DNA of 59,286 nt. Origin: Bacillus sp. REN16 (GTDB lineage Bacteria > Bacillota > Bacilli > Bacillales > Bacillaceae_L). Positions 35,470 to 44,018 of the stretch are shown here, piece by piece (the first letter of the stretch is position 1; every line of letters starts with the position of its first letter). The notes below the pieces were generated by a model. It worked only from the letters and a program-made list of their open reading frames with translations. It searched no databases and was not told the DNA's origin. The DNA lies in contig NZ_JAJFZK010000010.1 in assembly GCF_020731355.1 (NCBI RefSeq), positions 169,000 to 228,285 of the forward strand, given 5' to 3'. The translations under genes and the position numbers were made by a program.

Positions 35470-35534
35470 AATTTCGACAAAAAATGCGGTACTATTAGAA
35501 TATATATTGTATTTATTGTTGGGGATGGGGACTA

Positions 35535-35813
35535 TTGTTTAAATTAGAAAATCGAGTAGAAGAGTATCTTCAGTTTTTAGCCCAAAAAGGCTTTAATCTA
35601 GGAGAAGATGCTGTTGGTTTCATTTCATTTGGACAGCATTATACAGCTGCAACGGACGAAATTGTCAATATAGCAATTGAGATCACATTGAAAGCACAAA
35701 AGGAATTTGACGGGAGCTTTTTCATTTCTTTATTAGAAATGCTTAAGGAAAATCAAATTCAAAGTCGCAAACAAGCCTATCAGTTTGTAGAGGAACGGAA
35801 TATACTGGCATAA
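35535..35813 (+). CDS. Conserved-type 92-aa protein of unknown function
   Basis: TTG 35535 lies nine bases after GGGGATGGGG. The sequence (MFKLENRVEEYLQFLAQKGF...) is helical and soluble, with no Cys and no membrane segment. It is followed by a strong bidirectional terminator. It may belong to a small DUF family of Bacillaceae, but I cannot name it with certainty. Confidence 0.65.
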   Translation: MFKLENRVEEYLQFLAQKGFNLGEDAVGFISFGQHYTAATDEIVNIAIEITLKAQKEFDGSFFISLLEMLKENQIQSRKQAYQFVEERNILA

Positions 35814-35815
35814 TA

Positions 35816-35852
35816 CCCTTGGACCTGCAGAGTCCAAGGGTTTCAGTTTTTT
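35816..35852. terminator. Bidirectional terminator, 35535 gene / ypdQ
   Basis: CCCTTGGAC (35816-35824) and GTCCAAGGG (35832-35840) pair around a 7-base loop. TTTCAGTTTTTT follows on the plus strand. The minus-strand gene ypdQ ends at 35843, inside this run. Confidence 0.85.
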
Positions 35853-36229
35853 CGGATGCCTTGTCTTGCTAATTCGTCGGCCACTTTATTCTGGGCACTA
35901 GGAATCCATTTTAGGAAAAAGAGATCCAATTCTTTTGACAGCTGTAATGCTTTGTCCAGTAAGGGAGAGAACTTTTTATTTTTGACGTATTCTTTATCAA
36001 TGGCTCTGTCAACAAGTTGTGAATCTGTTCGAAAGGATACGACTTTGTATTCATTCTCGATACAAATTTCTAGTCCTTTAAGAAGAGCGTAATATTCGGC
36101 CTCGTGGTTTGTCAGGATACCAAGTGGAATCGAATGTTTTTCGACAATACCATTTCCTTTAATAAAAATGCCAGCACCAGATGGACCTGGGTCTCCAGCA
36201 CTTGCACCATCGATATATACTTCAATCAT
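35843..36229 (-). CDS. ypdQ: RNase H-like protein YpdQ
   Basis: A 128-residue RNase H fold. The carboxylate set is present: Asp7 in 'VYIDGASAGDPG', Glu44 in 'NHEAEYYALLKGL', Asp69 in 'FRTDSQLVDRA' and Asp in 'KVADELARQG' near 119. It lacks the basic handle of canonical RNase HI, as do other Bacillus reverse-transcriptase-like proteins whose RNase H activity is doubtful. It is divergent from ypeP, a second RNase H-like gene; the pair is conserved in Bacillus. Confidence 0.88.
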   Translation of the reverse strand: MIEVYIDGASAGDPGPSGAGIFIKGNGIVEKHSIPLGILTNHEAEYYALLKGLEICIENEYKVVSFRTDSQLVDRAIDKEYVKNKKFSPLLDKALQLSKELDLFFLKWIPSAQNKVADELARQGIRKN

Positions 36230-36412
36230 CTAATGCCTCCAAAAAAAAGAATATAATGCATTTTATCACTAAATTAGCCCAAGAGTGAAGAGAATAGATA
36301 AAAAGGCGTATTTTTTAGAAAAAGTGGAAGTACATATCTAAGTGGAAAAAGTGTATAATGAGTAAAAATTTAGGGAAAATGAAGATACGTTCCATTAGAG
36401 AGGAAGAGTGTG

Positions 36413-37072
36413 ATGAAACTTAAGCTGGAGTGGACATATAAAACACCTAAAAATCAAGTCATCACCTTGATATCTGATGAAGTTTCTGCTGAGGAAGCAT
36501 TACTTTTAGCGGAAGACTTCGAGCGAACAGGGCGAACAAAGGAACTTGTTTTTTATGATGAGCGGCAGACGAAGTGGACGAAAAAGGAAATCACCAAACT
36601 GATAAAAGAAATTGAAACCGAACCTCAGGATATTATTGCATATTTCGATGGGGGTTATGACATACAATCTGGTAAAGCTGGTTTAGGCGTTGCCATTTAC
36701 TTTACACAAAATAAAAAACCATATCGGGTCAGAGTTAATGAAGCGTTTGAAGAGATGGAGTCAAATAATGAAGCAGAGTATGCAGCGTTTTGGCTAATGT
36801 TAAATACCTTGCAGGAATTAGGCGTACATCATGCCACTGTAACTTTTAAAGGAGATTCCCATGTGGTATTAAAGCAGCTTTCTGGAGAATGGCCATGCTT
36901 TGAGGAAAACCTTAATCGATGGTTGGACCGAATCGAGGAGAGAATTCAAAAATTGGGAATTCATCCTATCTACGATCCAGTCGGAAGAAAGCAAAATTCA
37001 GAGGCAGATCGATTAGCTACACAGGCGCTGGAAGGGACGATCGTTTCCAGTAAAATTGAAATAAAAGGGTAA
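36413..37072 (+). CDS. ypeP: YpeP: N-terminal domain plus RNase H-like domain
   Basis: A 219-residue protein. The first ~70 residues ('MKLKLEWTYKTPKNQVITL', 'AEEALLLAEDFERTGRTKEL') form a separate domain, followed by an RNase H fold with 'IAYFDGGYDIQSGKAGLGVA' (Asp near 79), 'ESNNEAEYAAFWLML' (Glu), 'FKGDSHVVLKQL' (Asp) and 'QNSEADRLATQA' (Asp near 200). All four carboxylates are in place. ATG 36413 follows GAGAGGAAGAG; GTG 36410 is also in frame. Confidence 0.85.
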   Translation: MKLKLEWTYKTPKNQVITLISDEVSAEEALLLAEDFERTGRTKELVFYDERQTKWTKKEITKLIKEIETEPQDIIAYFDGGYDIQSGKAGLGVAIYFTQNKKPYRVRVNEAFEEMESNNEAEYAAFWLMLNTLQELGVHHATVTFKGDSHVVLKQLSGEWPCFEENLNRWLDRIEERIQKLGIHPIYDPVGRKQNSEADRLATQALEGTIVSSKIEIKG

Positions 37073-37176
37073 GTAATTAAGCCTAACTGTCATACTCATT
37101 AAATAAGTGAGATGGATGGAATGGATAATCTGTGTGAAAAAACTCGAAACCAATTAGAGTGGGAGTTGATTTTTTT

Positions 37177-37353
37177 ATGAAACGAAAGGAACTTATCCTG
37201 GAAGTTGGTGAAATGCTGGACACTTATTGCCAAGATTGTTTTGTAAAGGAACATTTTCGGAAAGAATATGGAAAGCGATATACACAAAACTTTTGTATTA
37301 AAAATTGTACAGTGGGCCAAAAGCTAAAAGAGTATGGAGAAAAATTATCTTAA
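37177..37353 (+). CDS. Zinc-finger protein, C2HCIx2C type (58 aa)
   Basis: The pattern CQDC...H...FCIKNC (Cys18, Cys21, a histidine at about 26, Cys then Ile-x2-Cys near 41-45) is the signature that names the zf-C2HCIx2C (former DUF2602) family of small Bacillus proteins. ATG 37177 is used; GTG 37159 is in frame but has a poorer site. It probably binds one zinc; the function is unknown. Confidence 0.75.
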   Translation: MKRKELILEVGEMLDTYCQDCFVKEHFRKEYGKRYTQNFCIKNCTVGQKLKEYGEKLS

Positions 37354-37372
37354 TATAGAAAAAAGAGCAACA

Positions 37373-37400
37373 AAAAAGGCTGATCAAAAATCAGCCTTGG
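37373..37400. terminator. Terminator between the zinc-finger gene and cspD
   Basis: AAGGCTGAT (37376-37384) pairs with ATCAGCCTT (37390-37398). The best T run (TTTTTTG) is on the minus strand, so it mainly serves cspD. Confidence 0.85.
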
Positions 37401-37429
37401 TTTCACATTTTTAAAATAAAATGTAAGAA

Positions 37430-37630
37430 TTACAGCTTTACAACGTTAGCAGCTTGAGGTCCGCGATTTCCTTCAACAACTTCGAACGAAACTTCTTGGC
37501 CTTCTTCTAAAGATTTGTAACCGTCACCTGTGATAGCAGTGAAGTGTACGAATACGTCGTCTCCGCCTTCAACTTCGATGAATCCAAATCCTTTTTCGTT
37601 GTTAAACCATTTTACTTTACCGTTTTGCAT
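37430..37630 (-). CDS. cspD: Cold-shock protein CspD
   Basis: A 66-residue cold-shock domain protein almost identical to B. subtilis Csp[24 protein letters not shown]2 'VFVHFTAI', and the end '[14 protein letters not shown]'. It is an RNA chaperone paralogous to the gene at 7105. ATG 37630 follows TAGGAGGAAAAGC. The long AT-rich leader (37631 to about 37760) contains far-apart inverted arms, typical of cold-shock mRNA. Its location next to ypeP/ypdQ is conserved. Confidence 0.96.
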   Translation of the reverse strand: MQNGKVKWFNNEKGFGFIEVEGGDDVFVHFTAITGDGYKSLEEGQEVSFEVVEGNRGPQAANVVKL

Positions 37631-37686
37631 TATGCTTTTCCTCCTAAACCTTCGGCACAACCGTGCAACGTAAAAATTTTTATCAG

Positions 37687-37751
37687 TTAGCTACTTATTT
37701 ATGTATTTTTAAATATAAAATTGTATAAATAAATACTAAACTACTAGCTAA
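37687..37751 (-). promoter_or_regulatory. Long-range hairpin in the cspD upstream region
   Basis: TTAGCTA (37687-37693) pairs with TAGCTAA (37745-37751), and inside it TTATTTAT (37695-37702) with ATAAATAA (37725-37732). If transcribed it would form a large AU-rich structure upstream of cspD. Confidence 0.45.
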
Positions 37752-37951
37752 ATGATGATTTTAATATACAACCTAAATTGTGTTAAGTCAAGCGAATAAA
37801 GGGTTTTTTACGTATTCTTGGAAATAAATGTGTCAATTAAGAACAAAAAAAGAATAATTGCTCGATACTTTCGTATATTCAAATAATTATTGTGGAAATT
37901 CCATTTTTTGATATAATAATAGAAACAAGGCTTTAGTGGGGAGTATACAAA

Positions 37952-38905
37952 ATGAAGAACGATCAAACAAATATCACTGTTATTCAGCCTGAAGAACTAG
38001 ATAGGATTATTGATAAATTTGATAGCGGTTACAACAATATTCCTACAAGCAAACCAGCTGTATCACTTATTACTGAGAAACTTGAGGAAGCAATTGATCA
38101 GGTAGAAGATATTTTTTATTTTGTAAAACGACATACAAAGCTACCGCTAACAGAGATCAAACGAACGGTTTTTCCGATTATTCAAACAGCGTCTGAGATT
38201 CCGCAGTTTTTTCATTTGTTTTATCAGCTTCAATCCGCAGATGATTATACATACCGACATAATATCGGAGTCGGTGTAATAGCAACGTTAATTGGTAAAT
38301 GGCTTTCATTGCCCGAAGATGATTTGGCAGAACTCACAATCGCTGCAACTTTGCATGACATTGGTAAAACAAAAATCCCCTCAGAAATTTTAAATAAACC
38401 AGGTAAGTTAACAAAAGCTGAATATGAAATTGTTAAGAAACATACAATCTATGGCTATGAAATTTTAAAAAATACGGATGGAATTAGTCATAAAATAAGC
38501 GTTGTTGCCCTGCAGCATCATGAAAGGGAGGACGGGAAAGGATATCCCTTCGGTTTAAAAGGATCTAAAATTAGTTATTATTCCAAAATTGTAGCAGTAG
38601 CAGATGTTTTTCATGCTATGTCATCCAACCGTGTATATCACGATGCAACACCATTCTATCAGGTTATCAAACAAATGAATGATGATTTGTTTGGAAAGTT
38701 AGATCCAACCATTTTAGTACCATTTTTACAGCAAATCATGAATGCTTTAATTGGTCATCATGTATTACTCACAGATGGTCAAATAGGGAGAATTAAATAT
38801 ATCAATCCATATGATTTATTAAGTCCATTAGTTGAAGTGTCTAATACAATTATCGATTTATCCGTTCAAAAAACAATTCAAATCGAACGTGTTTTATCAG
38901 ATTAA
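37952..38905 (+). CDS. HD-GYP domain phosphohydrolase
   Basis: A 317-residue protein. The N-terminal ~95 residues have no recognised domain. The HD-GYP core is complete: 'YRHNIGVGVIATLIG', 'ATLHDIGKTKIPSEILNKPG' (HD pair near residue 137), 'KKHTIYGYEIL', 'ALQHHEREDGKGYPFGLKG' (HHExxDGxGYP near 190) and 'KIVAVADVFHAMSSNR'. Such enzymes hydrolyse cyclic di-GMP or related nucleotides, although the substrate is not certain in Bacilli. ATG 37952 follows GTGGGGAG; it appears monocistronic. Confidence 0.88.
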   Translation: MKNDQTNITVIQPEELDRIIDKFDSGYNNIPTSKPAVSLITEKLEEAIDQVEDIFYFVKRHTKLPLTEIKRTVFPIIQTASEIPQFFHLFYQLQSADDYTYRHNIGVGVIATLIGKWLSLPEDDLAELTIAATLHDIGKTKIPSEILNKPGKLTKAEYEIVKKHTIYGYEILKNTDGISHKISVVALQHHEREDGKGYPFGLKGSKISYYSKIVAVADVFHAMSSNRVYHDATPFYQVIKQMNDDLFGKLDPTILVPFLQQIMNALIGHHVLLTDGQIGRIKYINPYDLLSPLVEVSNTIIDLSVQKTIQIERVLSD

Positions 38906-38944
38906 CTTTATCCAGCGGGGTATAGACCCCACTGAAAAAAATTA

Positions 38945-39043
38945 AAGCCTCCGGCGGATGCCACAGATTTTAAAAGGAAGCTTTTCGAGCACACTCGAAA
39001 AAATCTGGGCGCAAATACGCCAAGGCGCATTTGATTTTAAGGG
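38945..39043. repeat. Palindromic repeat, family C
   Basis: A GC-rich start (GCCTCCGGCGG) is followed by a stem CAGATTTT (38964-38971)/AAAATCTG (39000-39007) enclosing TTTTCGAG (38982-38989)/CTCGAAAA (38994-39001), then a GCGCAAATACGCC tract. It separates the HD-GYP gene from the 93-aa gene and ends next to the ribosome binding site of the latter. Confidence 0.6.
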
Positions 39044-39052
39044 GCTGATTCG

Positions 39053-39334
39053 ATGTTCAGATACATGTATAATGGGAAAGAAATCATTATCCGGTTTACC
39101 TCACATACTAAAAATACGAATGTTAATAAGGATTATTTGTATCAAAAAATGATGTCTATTTTTGATAAAATCACGGGTGCTGACAATGGAACCTCGTTTA
39201 TTGTTGAGGATGAACAAGGACGTTTGGCGGTTGGAACTGTACAGCACGGCGAACTAACAGTCATCTCCATCCATCATCTCGTCGAACATTCGCAAATGTA
39301 TCTTGACAAAAGGGAAGCTAAAAGACCATCTTAA
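39053..39334 (+). CDS. Hypothetical 93-aa protein
   Basis: ATG 39053 after AAGGGG. The sequence [20 protein letters not shown] ... '[20 protein letters not shown]' is soluble and mixed alpha/beta. No motif is recognised. A terminator (39309-39352) overlaps its end, so it is a single-gene unit. It lies directly downstream of a repeat. Confidence 0.55.
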   Translation: MFRYMYNGKEIIIRFTSHTKNTNVNKDYLYQKMMSIFDKITGADNGTSFIVEDEQGRLAVGTVQHGELTVISIHHLVEHSQMYLDKREAKRPS

Positions 39335-39352
39335 ATGGTTTTTTAGCCCTTA
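39309..39352 (+). terminator. Terminator overlapping the end of the 93-aa gene
   Basis: Long arms, AAGGG..GCTAAAAgACCAT and AATGGT..TTTTAGC.CCTT, pair around a short loop that contains the stop codon. Confidence 0.65.
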
Positions 39353-39458
39353 TACGTTCTTCATAAATCCCCAAATTTACCCAAGAAAGTCTATATTCCA
39401 ATTAACAAGTAAACTTTGATACAATTAATTGATTAGTGAAAGTGAAAAGAGGATTAAT

Positions 39459-41639
39459 ATGAAAGTTATAATCGCGGAAAAGCCAGACCAAGCGATGAAG
39501 CTTGCGGCTCCCTTTAAGAGTAAGAAATCTCAGGGGTTTATTGAGGTGGGACCCAATCCGCTATTTCCAAAAGGAGCCTATTTTACATGGGCAGTTGGCC
39601 ATATTTGCGAGCTATTACCTCCGGAGGAATATAACCCTACCTGGAAAAGTTGGCGAATTGAAACCCTCCCAATAATTCCGGACCGATTCTTATATCGGGT
39701 CATGAGGTCGAAATCAAAGCAGTTTACAATTATAAAAAATCTTCTTCGAAAACCAGAAGTAACTGAAATCATTCATGCGGGTGATGCTGGCCGCGAAGGG
39801 GAATTGATTATTCGAAATATTATTGAGATGTCTAAAGTAACAAAGCCATTGAAACGATTATGGATCTCTTCGTTAACGGAAAAGTCAGTGAAGGAAGGAT
39901 TTCAGAATCTTTTATTAGAACAGGACACTAGAAATCTCTATTATGAAGCGAAAGCACGTGCTTGTGCCGATTGGATTGTCGGCATGAATGCTTCAAGGGT
40001 CTATACATTATTATTAAAGCAAAAAGGAATCTCGGATGTGTTTTCCGCTGGAAGAGTTCAAACTCCGACATTGGCGCTGATTGTAAAACGCGAAAAAGAA
40101 ATTGCGAATTTTAAATCTGAGCCTTTTTGGGAGGTTTTTGCGAGCTTTCAAATTAATGGAAAATACTATGAAGGAAAATGGATGAAGGATAATGAATCAC
40201 GTGTTTCTATGAAGGAAATGGCAGAAAAAATCGCAGCGTTTTGCAGGGATAAGCCAGCTGAAATTTCGGAGGTTGAAATCGAAAAGAAAGAATATCAACC
40301 GCCTTTATTATTTAATTTGTCAAGTTTGCAGGCTACGGCAAATAAGGCCTTTAAATTTTCTCCGAAGAAGACATTGGATGTTGCTCAGGGCCTTTATACG
40401 AAAGGGATTATTTCTTATCCACGGTCCGATTCGAGTTATATTACGAAGGGAGAGGCCGAAACCATTCCTGAGGTATTTTCTAAACTTCAAAAACTGGAAG
40501 ACTATCAAGCTTATTTTCCGACTCCAGTTACATCCATTTACAATAATTCCCGATATGTGAATGAGAAGAAAGTAACCGATCACTATGCCATCATTCCCAC
40601 AGAGCAGGTCCCAAATCCTGCAAAGTTATCAGGTGATGAAAAGAAAATTTATAATTTAATTGTAAAACGATTGATTGCGGCCCATTATAAGCCAGCTATT
40701 TTTAACTATACAACCATTAAAACATTAGTGGACAAGCGTGCTGAATTTACCACCAAGGGGAAGGTGAAGCTCCAAGAAGGTTGGAGAAAGGTCCTTTTCC
40801 AAGAAGATGCAAAGGACGATGATGTCATCCTTCCTCCATTTGAACAAGGTGAGTCCGGTGTAGTTGAAAAAAGCTACACTAAGGAAGGGAAAACGCAGCC
40901 ACCGAAGCGTTATACCGAAGGGCAGCTCATAACATTAATGAAAACGGCTGGCAAGCACATTGAAAATGATGAGTTGGAAAAAATTCTCGCCAAAACGGAA
41001 GGGCTTGGAACAGAAGCAACACGAGCAGGAATCATTACAATGCTTAAAGACCGGAACTATATAAAAGTTGAAAAGAACCAAGTATCTGCTACTGAAAAAG
41101 GAATTCTATTAATTGAAGTGATAGGTGATAAGATACTTGCATCTCCAGAAATGACAGCAAAATGGGAGCAGCGTTTGCATGAAATTGGAAAGGGACAAGC
41201 CTCACCGGCATCCTTTATGATGCAGACAAAAAAGCTTTCCCAAAAAATCATCGACGATGCAAAGGAACAAAGTGGAGACTGGGATCTTTCAAATGTAAAT
41301 GTAGAGAATATCAGTTCGGGGAAAAGCAGTTACAATAAAAAAGAAATTGGAACAGTAGTGGGAACCTGTAAGAAGTGTGGTGGCACTGTCATAAATAAGG
41401 GTAAATTTTACGGCTGTGCGAATTATAAAACGAATGGCTGCCAATTCACGATTTCAGGCAGGGTTTTAGGAAAACCGATTTCGAAAACAAATGTAGGGAA
41501 GCTTCTTTCTGAAAATAAAACAAATTTAATCAAAGGCTTTAAAAAAGGCAGTAAAACCTTTGACGCTTACCTTAAATGGAATGATCAAACCCAGAAAATT
41601 GAATTTGAATTTCCAGCAAAAGTATCGGCTGAAAACTAG
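39459..41639 (+). CDS. topB: DNA topoisomerase III
   Basis: A 726-residue type IA topoisomerase, the length of B. subtilis TopB. The Toprim domain begins MKVIIAEKPDQAMKLA and has 'IIHAGDAGREGELIIR'. The active tyrosine is Tyr320 in 'GIISYPRSDSSYI'. 'GLGTEATRAGIITML' is the conserved helix near residue 515. A single C-terminal zinc ribbon ('CKKCGGTVINKGKFYGCANY' ... GC) follows near residue 637. It relaxes and decatenates DNA by single-strand passage. ATG 39459 follows AAAAGAGGA; the frame extends to 39429 without a site. Confidence 0.95.
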   Translation: MKVIIAEKPDQAMKLAAPFKSKKSQGFIEVGPNPLFPKGAYFTWAVGHICELLPPEEYNPTWKSWRIETLPIIPDRFLYRVMRSKSKQFTIIKNLLRKPEVTEIIHAGDAGREGELIIRNIIEMSKVTKPLKRLWISSLTEKSVKEGFQNLLLEQDTRNLYYEAKARACADWIVGMNASRVYTLLLKQKGISDVFSAGRVQTPTLALIVKREKEIANFKSEPFWEVFASFQINGKYYEGKWMKDNESRVSMKEMAEKIAAFCRDKPAEISEVEIEKKEYQPPLLFNLSSLQATANKAFKFSPKKTLDVAQGLYTKGIISYPRSDSSYITKGEAETIPEVFSKLQKLEDYQAYFPTPVTSIYNNSRYVNEKKVTDHYAIIPTEQVPNPAKLSGDEKKIYNLIVKRLIAAHYKPAIFNYTTIKTLVDKRAEFTTKGKVKLQEGWRKVLFQEDAKDDDVILPPFEQGESGVVEKSYTKEGKTQPPKRYTEGQLITLMKTAGKHIENDELEKILAKTEGLGTEATRAGIITMLKDRNYIKVEKNQVSATEKGILLIEVIGDKILASPEMTAKWEQRLHEIGKGQASPASFMMQTKKLSQKIIDDAKEQSGDWDLSNVNVENISSGKSSYNKKEIGTVVGTCKKCGGTVINKGKFYGCANYKTNGCQFTISGRVLGKPISKTNVGKLLSENKTNLIKGFKKGSKTFDAYLKWNDQTQKIEFEFPAKVSAEN

Positions 41640-41642
41640 CTA

Positions 41643-41682
41643 GCAGGAAGAAAGGATAGAAAATCTTTTCTTCCTTTTTTTA
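41643..41682 (+). terminator. Terminator after topB
   Basis: AGGAAGAAA-GAT and ATC-TTTTCTTCCT form an A/T-rich stem running into seven Ts. Confidence 0.8.
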
Positions 41683-41733
41683 AATTTTCTTGAAATTTAG
41701 ATTTTTAAATTATACAATGAAGAGGAAATACTG

Positions 41734-41747
41734 ATACGTATACGTAT
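41734..41747. promoter_or_regulatory. Perfect 14-bp palindrome upstream of the TetR gene
   Basis: ATACGTATACGTAT is fully self-complementary and lies 36 bases upstream of the TetR start, within the promoter region. It is a probable autoregulatory operator for the TetR-SCP2-SDR unit. Confidence 0.6.
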
Positions 41748-41769
41748 TAAATGAATGGGATGGGTTGAT

Positions 41770-42378
41770 TTGTTATTTGTTACAGAAATGCCAATCGAGG
41801 CAAGAGAAAAACTATTATACGCGGGACTCACGCTTTTTACCGAAGCGGGGTACCAAAAGACATCTGTGCTTGAAATTGTGGAAATGGCTAGAGTTTCAAA
41901 GACAACCTTCTATCAATATTTTAAAAGTAAAGAAGATCTTATGATTGCCTTGTTTGAACTGCTTGGCAATGAAATGGCGGAGGAAGTAAAACATGCAATT
42001 TTGCTGGAAGAGAGAATAACATACAAGGCATTTGCTGGTATTAATCGATATATCCAAATCTGTTTTGAAAATAAAAATGTTGCTCAAATTTTATTAGTTG
42101 AATCAGTTGGAGTATCTCGTAATGTCGAATTAGTAAGGCAGAGATCACACCAGGTGTTTGCTAACATCATCCTGAAAACGGTGAAAACAGAGCTTCCACA
42201 AACTGTTACGCAAAAAGAAATGAAAATTGTTGCTCAGGCTATGGTTGGGGCCATTAATGAAGTCATCATGCAGCTCTTTTTTGATACGAAAGAAGGAGAA
42301 TTAAATTTCGAGGAAATTTCTCGTTTGCTCAACCGCATCGTAATTTCTGCATTTGTAAATCTTGGACTGCAGGAATAA
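41770..42378 (+). CDS. TetR/AcrR-family transcription regulator
   Basis: About 202 residues. The N-terminal helix-turn-helix 'KLLYAGLTLFTEAGYQKTSV' then 'LEIVEMARVSKTTFYQYFKS' is textbook TetR. The C-terminal ligand domain resembles regulators of fatty-acid or lipid genes. TTG 41770, spaced after GGGATGGG, is preferred; ATG 41755 and ATG 41788 are in frame. It is followed by an SCP2 protein and an SDR reductase on the same strand, so it may sense a lipid or acyl-CoA. Confidence 0.85.
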   Translation: MLFVTEMPIEAREKLLYAGLTLFTEAGYQKTSVLEIVEMARVSKTTFYQYFKSKEDLMIALFELLGNEMAEEVKHAILLEERITYKAFAGINRYIQICFENKNVAQILLVESVGVSRNVELVRQRSHQVFANIILKTVKTELPQTVTQKEMKIVAQAMVGAINEVIMQLFFDTKEGELNFEEISRLLNRIVISAFVNLGLQE

Positions 42379-42469
42379 GTTTTTTTGTACATTAGATACG
42401 GAGGCGTACTTGTTTTAAATCTTGTATTTTACTAGTTTAAAATATTTTAATGATTGAGGAGATGGCAGC

Positions 42470-42832
42470 ATGGCTAACGGAATTGAAAAGTATACTTTAT
42501 CTGAAATGATGCAAAAAATTGAAGAGGTTATTAACCAAAACCCAGGTCCAATTGAAGGAATGAATGTTATTTATCAATTTAATATTACGGGGGATGAGGA
42601 AGGGATATACCAGCTTCAGGTAGGCGACGGTAGAGCTAAAGTATCTGAAGACGGAGAAGGTGCAAATTGTACATTAGTATTATCACTCAGAAATTTTAGA
42701 CAGTTTTTACTAGGAAAGCTAAATGGGACCGCTGCTTTCATGACAGGAAAATTAAAAATAAAAGGAGATATTGGAAAAGCCATCAAGCTAGAGGTGCTTT
42801 TACGTGAATATAACTTAAAAGAATATTTATAA
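42470..42832 (+). CDS. SCP2 sterol-binding-domain protein
   Basis: A 120-residue single SCP2 domain: 'NVIYQFNITGDEEGIYQLQV', 'NCTLVLSLRNFRQFLLGKLN' and 'AAFMTGKLKIKGDIGKAIKL' are the standard landmarks. The domain binds hydrophobic molecules such as fatty acids or acyl-CoA in a tunnel. ATG 42470 follows TGAGGAGATGG. It lies between a TetR regulator and an acyl-reductase-like SDR, 51 bases upstream of the latter, suggesting a lipid carrier for that enzyme. Confidence 0.88.
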   Translation: MANGIEKYTLSEMMQKIEEVINQNPGPIEGMNVIYQFNITGDEEGIYQLQVGDGRAKVSEDGEGANCTLVLSLRNFRQFLLGKLNGTAAFMTGKLKIKGDIGKAIKLEVLLREYNLKEYL

Positions 42833-42883
42833 GGTTCTTTTTTCTGAGTAATAGGCTGGCATATTTTTGAAAGGAGTGAAAGT

Positions 42884-43945
42884 ATGAAGCATGTATTAAT
42901 GACAGGATTTCCGGGGTTTTTAGCAACCAGGCTTTTACATGCGCTGATGCAAAAATACGAAGGCAGTCACTTTGTATTATTGGTTCATCCAAGCCAGCTT
43001 GAGCTAGCGAATGAAAGAATACAGGGTTTAGATCGTATCGAATTGAAGATAGGGAATATCACCGATAGATCACTTGGCTTATCAAATGAGGATAGGGAAC
43101 AGCTAAAAGAAAAATTAACCCATGTCTTTCATCTTGCAGCTATCTATGATTTGGCTGTACCGCAACCAATCGCTGAAAAAGTAAATGTCGAAGGAACGAA
43201 AAATATCAATCAGTTCGTACTAACACTTCTAAACTTAGAAAGATATGTGTATTTCAGTACAGCGTATGTTTCAGGAAACCGCACAGGTCTAATTTTGGAA
43301 ACTGAACTTCAGAAGGGGCAACAATTTAAAAATCATTATGAAGAAACAAAATATAAAGCAGAGATACTTGTCCAAGAACTAAAAGATGTTCCTTATACCA
43401 TCATTAGGCCAGGTATTACTGTTGGTCACTCTGAATCTGGTGAGACTTCCAAATTCGATGGACCTTATTTTATCATGAGAATATTAGACCGAATTCGGTT
43501 TATGCCAATACCTTATTTAGGAAAGGGAAATGTCTTATTTAATGTTGTCCCGTATGATTATTTAATTAATGCAACGGTTTATTTATCGGGAACTGAAACA
43601 GCCAAAAGGAAAACATTCCATCTGACAGATCCAAACCCTCATCAAGCAAGGGAGTTATATCGATTGATTTGTGAAGAGTTGCTTGGAAAAAAGCCTACAT
43701 GGACGATTTCTCCTAAACTAGTGGAAGCAGGGCTCTCTTTTTCTTTTCTGAGAAAATACTTTGGGGTAGAAAAAGAAGCTGTCGAATATTTTAGATGTCC
43801 AACGGAATATGATGCAACAGATGCGAAAAAAGTGCTTGAAGAGGGTGGATTAAGTTGCCCTGACTTCAAAGATTATGTTCGAAATATCGTAATGTATTAT
43901 AAACAACATCGTCATGATAAAGATAAAAAAATACATATTATATAA
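42884..43945 (+). CDS. Extended SDR oxidoreductase, male-sterility/fatty-acyl-reductase-like
   Basis: A 353-residue NAD(P)-binding protein. The glycine motif is 'MTGFPGFLATRLL' (residues 6-18), followed by 'HVFHLAAIYDL' near 80-90, the catalytic Ser in 'VYFSTAYVSG' near 125, and the Tyr152-x3-Lys156 pair. 'TIIRPGITVGHSESGE' follows near 173. This arrangement (NAD_binding_4) is shared with fatty-acyl-CoA reductases and nucleotide-sugar epimerases. ATG 42884 follows GAAAGGAGTG. Linked to the SCP2 gene, it may reduce or modify an acyl substrate. Confidence 0.85.
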   Translation: MKHVLMTGFPGFLATRLLHALMQKYEGSHFVLLVHPSQLELANERIQGLDRIELKIGNITDRSLGLSNEDREQLKEKLTHVFHLAAIYDLAVPQPIAEKVNVEGTKNINQFVLTLLNLERYVYFSTAYVSGNRTGLILETELQKGQQFKNHYEETKYKAEILVQELKDVPYTIIRPGITVGHSESGETSKFDGPYFIMRILDRIRFMPIPYLGKGNVLFNVVPYDYLINATVYLSGTETAKRKTFHLTDPNPHQARELYRLICEELLGKKPTWTISPKLVEAGLSFSFLRKYFGVEKEAVEYFRCPTEYDATDAKKVLEEGGLSCPDFKDYVRNIVMYYKQHRHDKDKKIHII

Positions 43946-43947
43946 GG

Positions 43948-43980
43948 ACAATGAGGCTGGTGTCTCATTGTTATTTATTT
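43948..43980 (+). terminator. Terminator of the TetR-SCP2-SDR unit
   Basis: ACAATGAG (43948-43955) pairs with CTCATTGT (43964-43971), followed by TATTTATTT. Confidence 0.8.
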
Positions 43981-44018
43981 GTTATAATATTTGGTAGATA
44001 TTGGAGAGGGTGAATAGG

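Noticed and set aside
38905..38940. GGGGT/ACCCC hairpin after the HD-GYP gene as a terminator
   Set aside because: It is followed by an A run, not a T run, on the plus strand, so termination in that direction is doubtful; no minus-strand gene needs it.
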